A stretch of DNA of 27,683 bases from a virus: IMG/VR virus record IMGVR_UViG_3300006793_000206, positions 1 to 27,683 of that record, one strand, 5' to 3'. A model generated the notes under the pieces. The model had not been told where the DNA came from and ran no database searches. It saw only the letters and a list, made by a program, of their open reading frames with translations. The first letter of the stretch is position 1; each line of letters starts with the position of its first letter. The translations under genes and the position numbers were made by a program. Below, piece after piece: positions 25,178-27,683 of the stretch.

Positions 25178-26785
25178 CTATCTCCTACCGGATGGTCTAT
25201 AATCTACATAAAAACCATTTATTGAATAAGGTGCTTTAGTATCTTGACTAAATATTTTAAAGGCTATATTGTGTCCACTTCCCTGTACTGCTTGTCTTGC
25301 CATAGGGTCTTGAGAAGCTCCAAATACTGATGTATTAAAAGTTCCTGAACCAAATACTGCGGGAGTTGGTATTGAATCTAGTTCATAATTTGGAGGCTGT
25401 GGTCTATTCGTATCATCAAAATCATATGTTATCTTTAATGTAGGTTCTATTGTACCTTCAGGTGTAAAAGATATTTTTGTATAATGTAATGTTTTAAGTG
25501 TACCTGCATCTCCAAAATCTAAGTTAGGTGTTTTATATCTGGCATCTATATTTGTTTGTGTTCCTGCCGGATTAAAATCATTTCCTGTGTTATGGTTATA
25601 AACATATCCATCTTTATCACCATGATATATTTTTTCTACACTATCGTTATTAAAACCTGATGTAAATCCATGTGCTTGAATGCCTATTGTTTCAGACCAT
25701 TCAAACCCATTAGGAGTTATTGTACCTATCAAACCTTTTGATGTAGATGTAGAACCTGAACTTGCACTATAAAATAATCTGTATTGAGATTTACTTCTTA
25801 ATACTGCACTACTAATAGTAAATGTATCTATAGAAGCTGCTATTTTTGATACTATAGATTGTATGTTTCTAGATACAGAGCTTAACTCTACGTCACCAAT
25901 ACGTGCTGTACCTGCAACTAAACGAAATCCATCAGGACTTAAAAATAAAAGATCGCCTCCTATTTCTTGAATACTATGTCCATCCAAACAACCTACGTTT
26001 TGTGTAATAGGTGTTACAGCTATAGAAGCAGAAATATTTATGTCTGATAATTTATAAATACTATTTTTACAGAATATAATTAAATCACCACGGAAACTTT
26101 TTATTCCTACTACCTGATCATCTAGTACAATACTTCCAGAGCCGCTTGAAGTAAAATCATTTATGTCACTTGTGCCGCTATAAAATATTGTATTAAGTGC
26201 GGTAGCTGCTCCGGCAACTACTAAGTGTTTATCGTGAATAGTACAAAATTTTGGATAGTGCGTACCGCTAACTGTAATTTCTTCATAAAAGAAAGTTCTA
26301 TCTGTTAAAGCTCCTGTACCTGTCATTTTAAATAAAGCAGGTTTTACACCAGAACCTTTATCGGTAATTACTACTTCACCATAAGTACTAGACCCTTCAA
26401 ACAAAGCAAAAGAAGCTTGTGCTTGGCTTGTTCTAGCCGCTGTGCTTCTTCCTGTAAATGTAGAGTAATTATCTCCTGAACCACTTACGCTTGAACGATT
26501 TATTTGTAACCAACTTGTTCCATCTAAACTAAAATAAATATTAGTCCCTGAACAAGCAATTACGCCATCGCCATAAACAAAAAGCCCTAATATAGCATTA
26601 GAGCTGTTAGGTCTTGCTGCACTACCCCCACCGTAAAGTGTGTAACCATTTATTCTTCTGTAACCACCATCAGGATCAACTTCAAAGTTTTCTAACTCTG
26701 TAGCAAATCCGGGTTGTTGTAACATTTGAAACTGGTTGAGATTAGTGTTTAAACCCCCTTGACAAGATAAACCAAATGCTTGCAT
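25178..26785 (-). CDS. Tail nozzle / tail tubular protein B-like (535 aa)
   Basis: Follows the adaptor by two bases, as gp12 follows gp11 in T7. The N-terminus has GGLNTNLNQFQML, then LENFEVDPDGGYRRINGY, the opening pattern of this nozzle family in marine podoviruses. The body is made of beta-propeller-like repeats (LFVYGDGVIACSGTNIYFS, KSFRGDLIIFCKNSIYKLS, GGDLLFLSPDGFRLVAG). Nozzle proteins of T7-like phages form a hexameric tube below the adaptor and contact the fibres. No membrane span or enzymatic motif is seen. Sequence similarity to T7 gp12 itself is too low to judge by eye; the call rests on family memory and gene order. Confidence 0.82.
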   Translation of the reverse strand: MQAFGLSCQGGLNTNLNQFQMLQQPGFATELENFEVDPDGGYRRINGYTLYGGGSAARPNSSNAILGLFVYGDGVIACSGTNIYFSLDGTSWLQINRSSVSGSGDNYSTFTGRSTAARTSQAQASFALFEGSSTYGEVVITDKGSGVKPALFKMTGTGALTDRTFFYEEITVSGTHYPKFCTIHDKHLVVAGAATALNTIFYSGTSDINDFTSSGSGSIVLDDQVVGIKSFRGDLIIFCKNSIYKLSDINISASIAVTPITQNVGCLDGHSIQEIGGDLLFLSPDGFRLVAGTARIGDVELSSVSRNIQSIVSKIAASIDTFTISSAVLRSKSQYRLFYSASSGSTSTSKGLIGTITPNGFEWSETIGIQAHGFTSGFNNDSVEKIYHGDKDGYVYNHNTGNDFNPAGTQTNIDARYKTPNLDFGDAGTLKTLHYTKISFTPEGTIEPTLKITYDFDDTNRPQPPNYELDSIPTPAVFGSGTFNTSVFGASQDPMARQAVQGSGHNIAFKIFSQDTKAPYSINGFYVDYRPSGRR

Positions 26786-26787
26786 AG

Positions 26788-27558
26788 TTAATCAAACCTA
26801 ATTCTGTCATCAGACATATAAGTTGGAACAGTCCCTAGTAAATTTTCCCTCATGCTTTTTAATCCCTTTTTAAAATCTTCCAGAGCAAAAGCAGCCATTT
26901 GAGGGTTGTCTTTAAATTGATGTGTGTAATATCTTGCTTTAGATAATATTACTGTTTTGTATAAATCAGGAAAAACTATTTCATCGTCATGTGCAGATAG
27001 TTGTGTGGGTAGGTTGTAAGCAAAAAACCAAACTTTATATACTTGATCTGGTATAGGGCTTAAACCAAATTTTCTTGCATCAGGACTTCTAATAACAAAG
27101 CGAGGCTCACCGCCTGTAGCTTGATCAGCGTCATCTGCGTTTTCTTCTGTACGTCTAAAGTCCTTCCACTGTTCTGTAGTTAAGAATCTTAAATTTTTAG
27201 AAACATAAGGAGCCGATTCACCGCTTACTCCTACTGTTGTTAAATAAAAATTATTCCAATCTATAGAACCATAATCGTCTGCAACAGATGAACTAGAAGC
27301 TTTTAACTCATACCATCTTGTTGCTGCTACAGTATCTACAGAAACATTACCATACATAGGATCAGTAGCTCCACTTTCAGCGGCAGCTAGAAAAGGCCAT
27401 TGCGGTTCTTCATTTGATATATCTAAGTATGATCTATTAATACAGTCTTTTGCGTGTTGCTGTATTCCTACAGCACTAGAAAAAGTTGAAGAAGTTAATA
27501 CAACTTCATTCAACTCACGTAGCAATTCGTTTGTTAATTGTAAGAATGTTGTAGCCAT
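26788..27558 (-). CDS. Tail adaptor / tail tubular protein A-like (256 aa)
   Basis: The opening TTFLQLTNELLRELNEV, then VGIQQHAKDCINRSYLDI and PQWPFL, is the signature of gp11-like adaptors of marine T7-like phages. The middle (EQWKDFRRTEENA, then GEPRFVIRSPDARKFGLSPIPDQVYKVWFFAY) is beta-rich and precedes two helices near the end (DLYKTVILSKARYYTHQF, AAFALEDFKKGLKSM). Adaptors of this type form a ring linking portal to nozzle. It starts two bases after the stop of the partial gene to its right, with no clear Shine-Dalgarno, so translational coupling is likely. The order adaptor, nozzle, fibre supports the call. Confidence 0.85.
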   Translation of the reverse strand: MATTFLQLTNELLRELNEVVLTSSTFSSAVGIQQHAKDCINRSYLDISNEEPQWPFLAAAESGATDPMYGNVSVDTVAATRWYELKASSSSVADDYGSIDWNNFYLTTVGVSGESAPYVSKNLRFLTTEQWKDFRRTEENADDADQATGGEPRFVIRSPDARKFGLSPIPDQVYKVWFFAYNLPTQLSAHDDEIVFPDLYKTVILSKARYYTHQFKDNPQMAAFALEDFKKGLKSMRENLLGTVPTYMSDDRIRFD

Positions 27559-27560
27559 AA

Positions 27561-27683
27561 TTATTCAGAGTCTCTAGAGGTTGTTGTTTTTTTCTTATCG
27601 CCATAAATTCTTTTGTAACCTTCGGCATACTTTTCTCTGTTTTCTTTTGTATACCAACGCCCCATAAGTCCAAGAGTCCTGCC
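27561..27683 (-). CDS. C-terminus of an unidentified gene cut by the right edge, or a 34-aa small gene
   Basis: A frame open from the window edge ends at TAA 27563-27561, two bases before the adaptor ATG. The 40 visible residues are basic and aromatic (RWYTKENREKYAEGYKRIYG, then DKKKTTTSRDSE). An internal ATG at 27665-27663 could start a small 34-residue protein, which has only a weak upstream GGA; I cannot tell which start is used. Position before the adaptor suggests a virion or assembly gene between the capsid and tail genes. No domain is recognisable. Confidence 0.65.
   Translation of the reverse strand, partial: GRTLGLMGRWYTKENREKYAEGYKRIYGDKKKTTTSRDSE

Overview
This window looks like the late (structural and lysis) half of a short-tailed, T7-like phage of a marine bacterium. 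The evidence is a tail tube A-like adaptor followed by a tail nozzle B-like protein, a T7-type fibre start module, very large internal virion proteins, a virion-type GH24 lysozyme and a three-TM holin. The DNA is AT-rich, genes are packed with 1 to 8 base overlaps, and several families recall those of uncultured ocean podoviruses and pelagiphages. That host and relative assignment is from memory of the families, not from a search. No integrase, IS, tRNA, CRISPR or rRNA is visible.

Every convincing gene is on the minus strand, so transcription runs from high to low coordinates. From the right edge the order is: (a) 27683-22539, the C-terminus of an unidentified gene, tail adaptor, tail nozzle, a long repetitive fibre and a small beta-rich virion protein; (b) 22528-17845, a receptor-binding or decoration block in which two paralogous seven-repeat RCC1 proteins flank a sulfotransferase-TPR-GT9-like glycosyltransferase fusion, followed by a small fibre-assembly-like protein; (c) 17840-16857, a lysis or membrane block with a possible 11-aa micro-ORF, three small single-TM proteins and a GTA-type 3TM holin; (d) 16848-8851, four structural or internal proteins rich in coiled coil, Gly/Ala-hydrophobic and Q/N/T sequence; (e) 8782-870, a GH24 lysozyme and a 2463-aa polyvalent protein with two ADP-ribosyltransferase-like domains; (f) 873-1, the start of a secreted c-type cytochrome fused to a copper monooxygenase (PHM)-like domain, running off the left edge.

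The genes fit one programme: build the tail and fibres, modify a surface glycan or fibre, lyse the host, and load large ejection proteins (lysozyme plus ART-like effectors) into the capsid. The most unexpected items are the CxxCH plus HH-type oxidoreductase translationally coupled to the phage operon at the left edge, a hairpin and open -1 frame that could join the 744-aa internal protein to the lysozyme, the sulfotransferase-GT9 fusion between duplicated RCC1 propellers, and a run of tiny overlapping membrane genes. No intergenic stretch exceeds about 70 bases, and I see no convincing promoter or intrinsic terminator inside the window.
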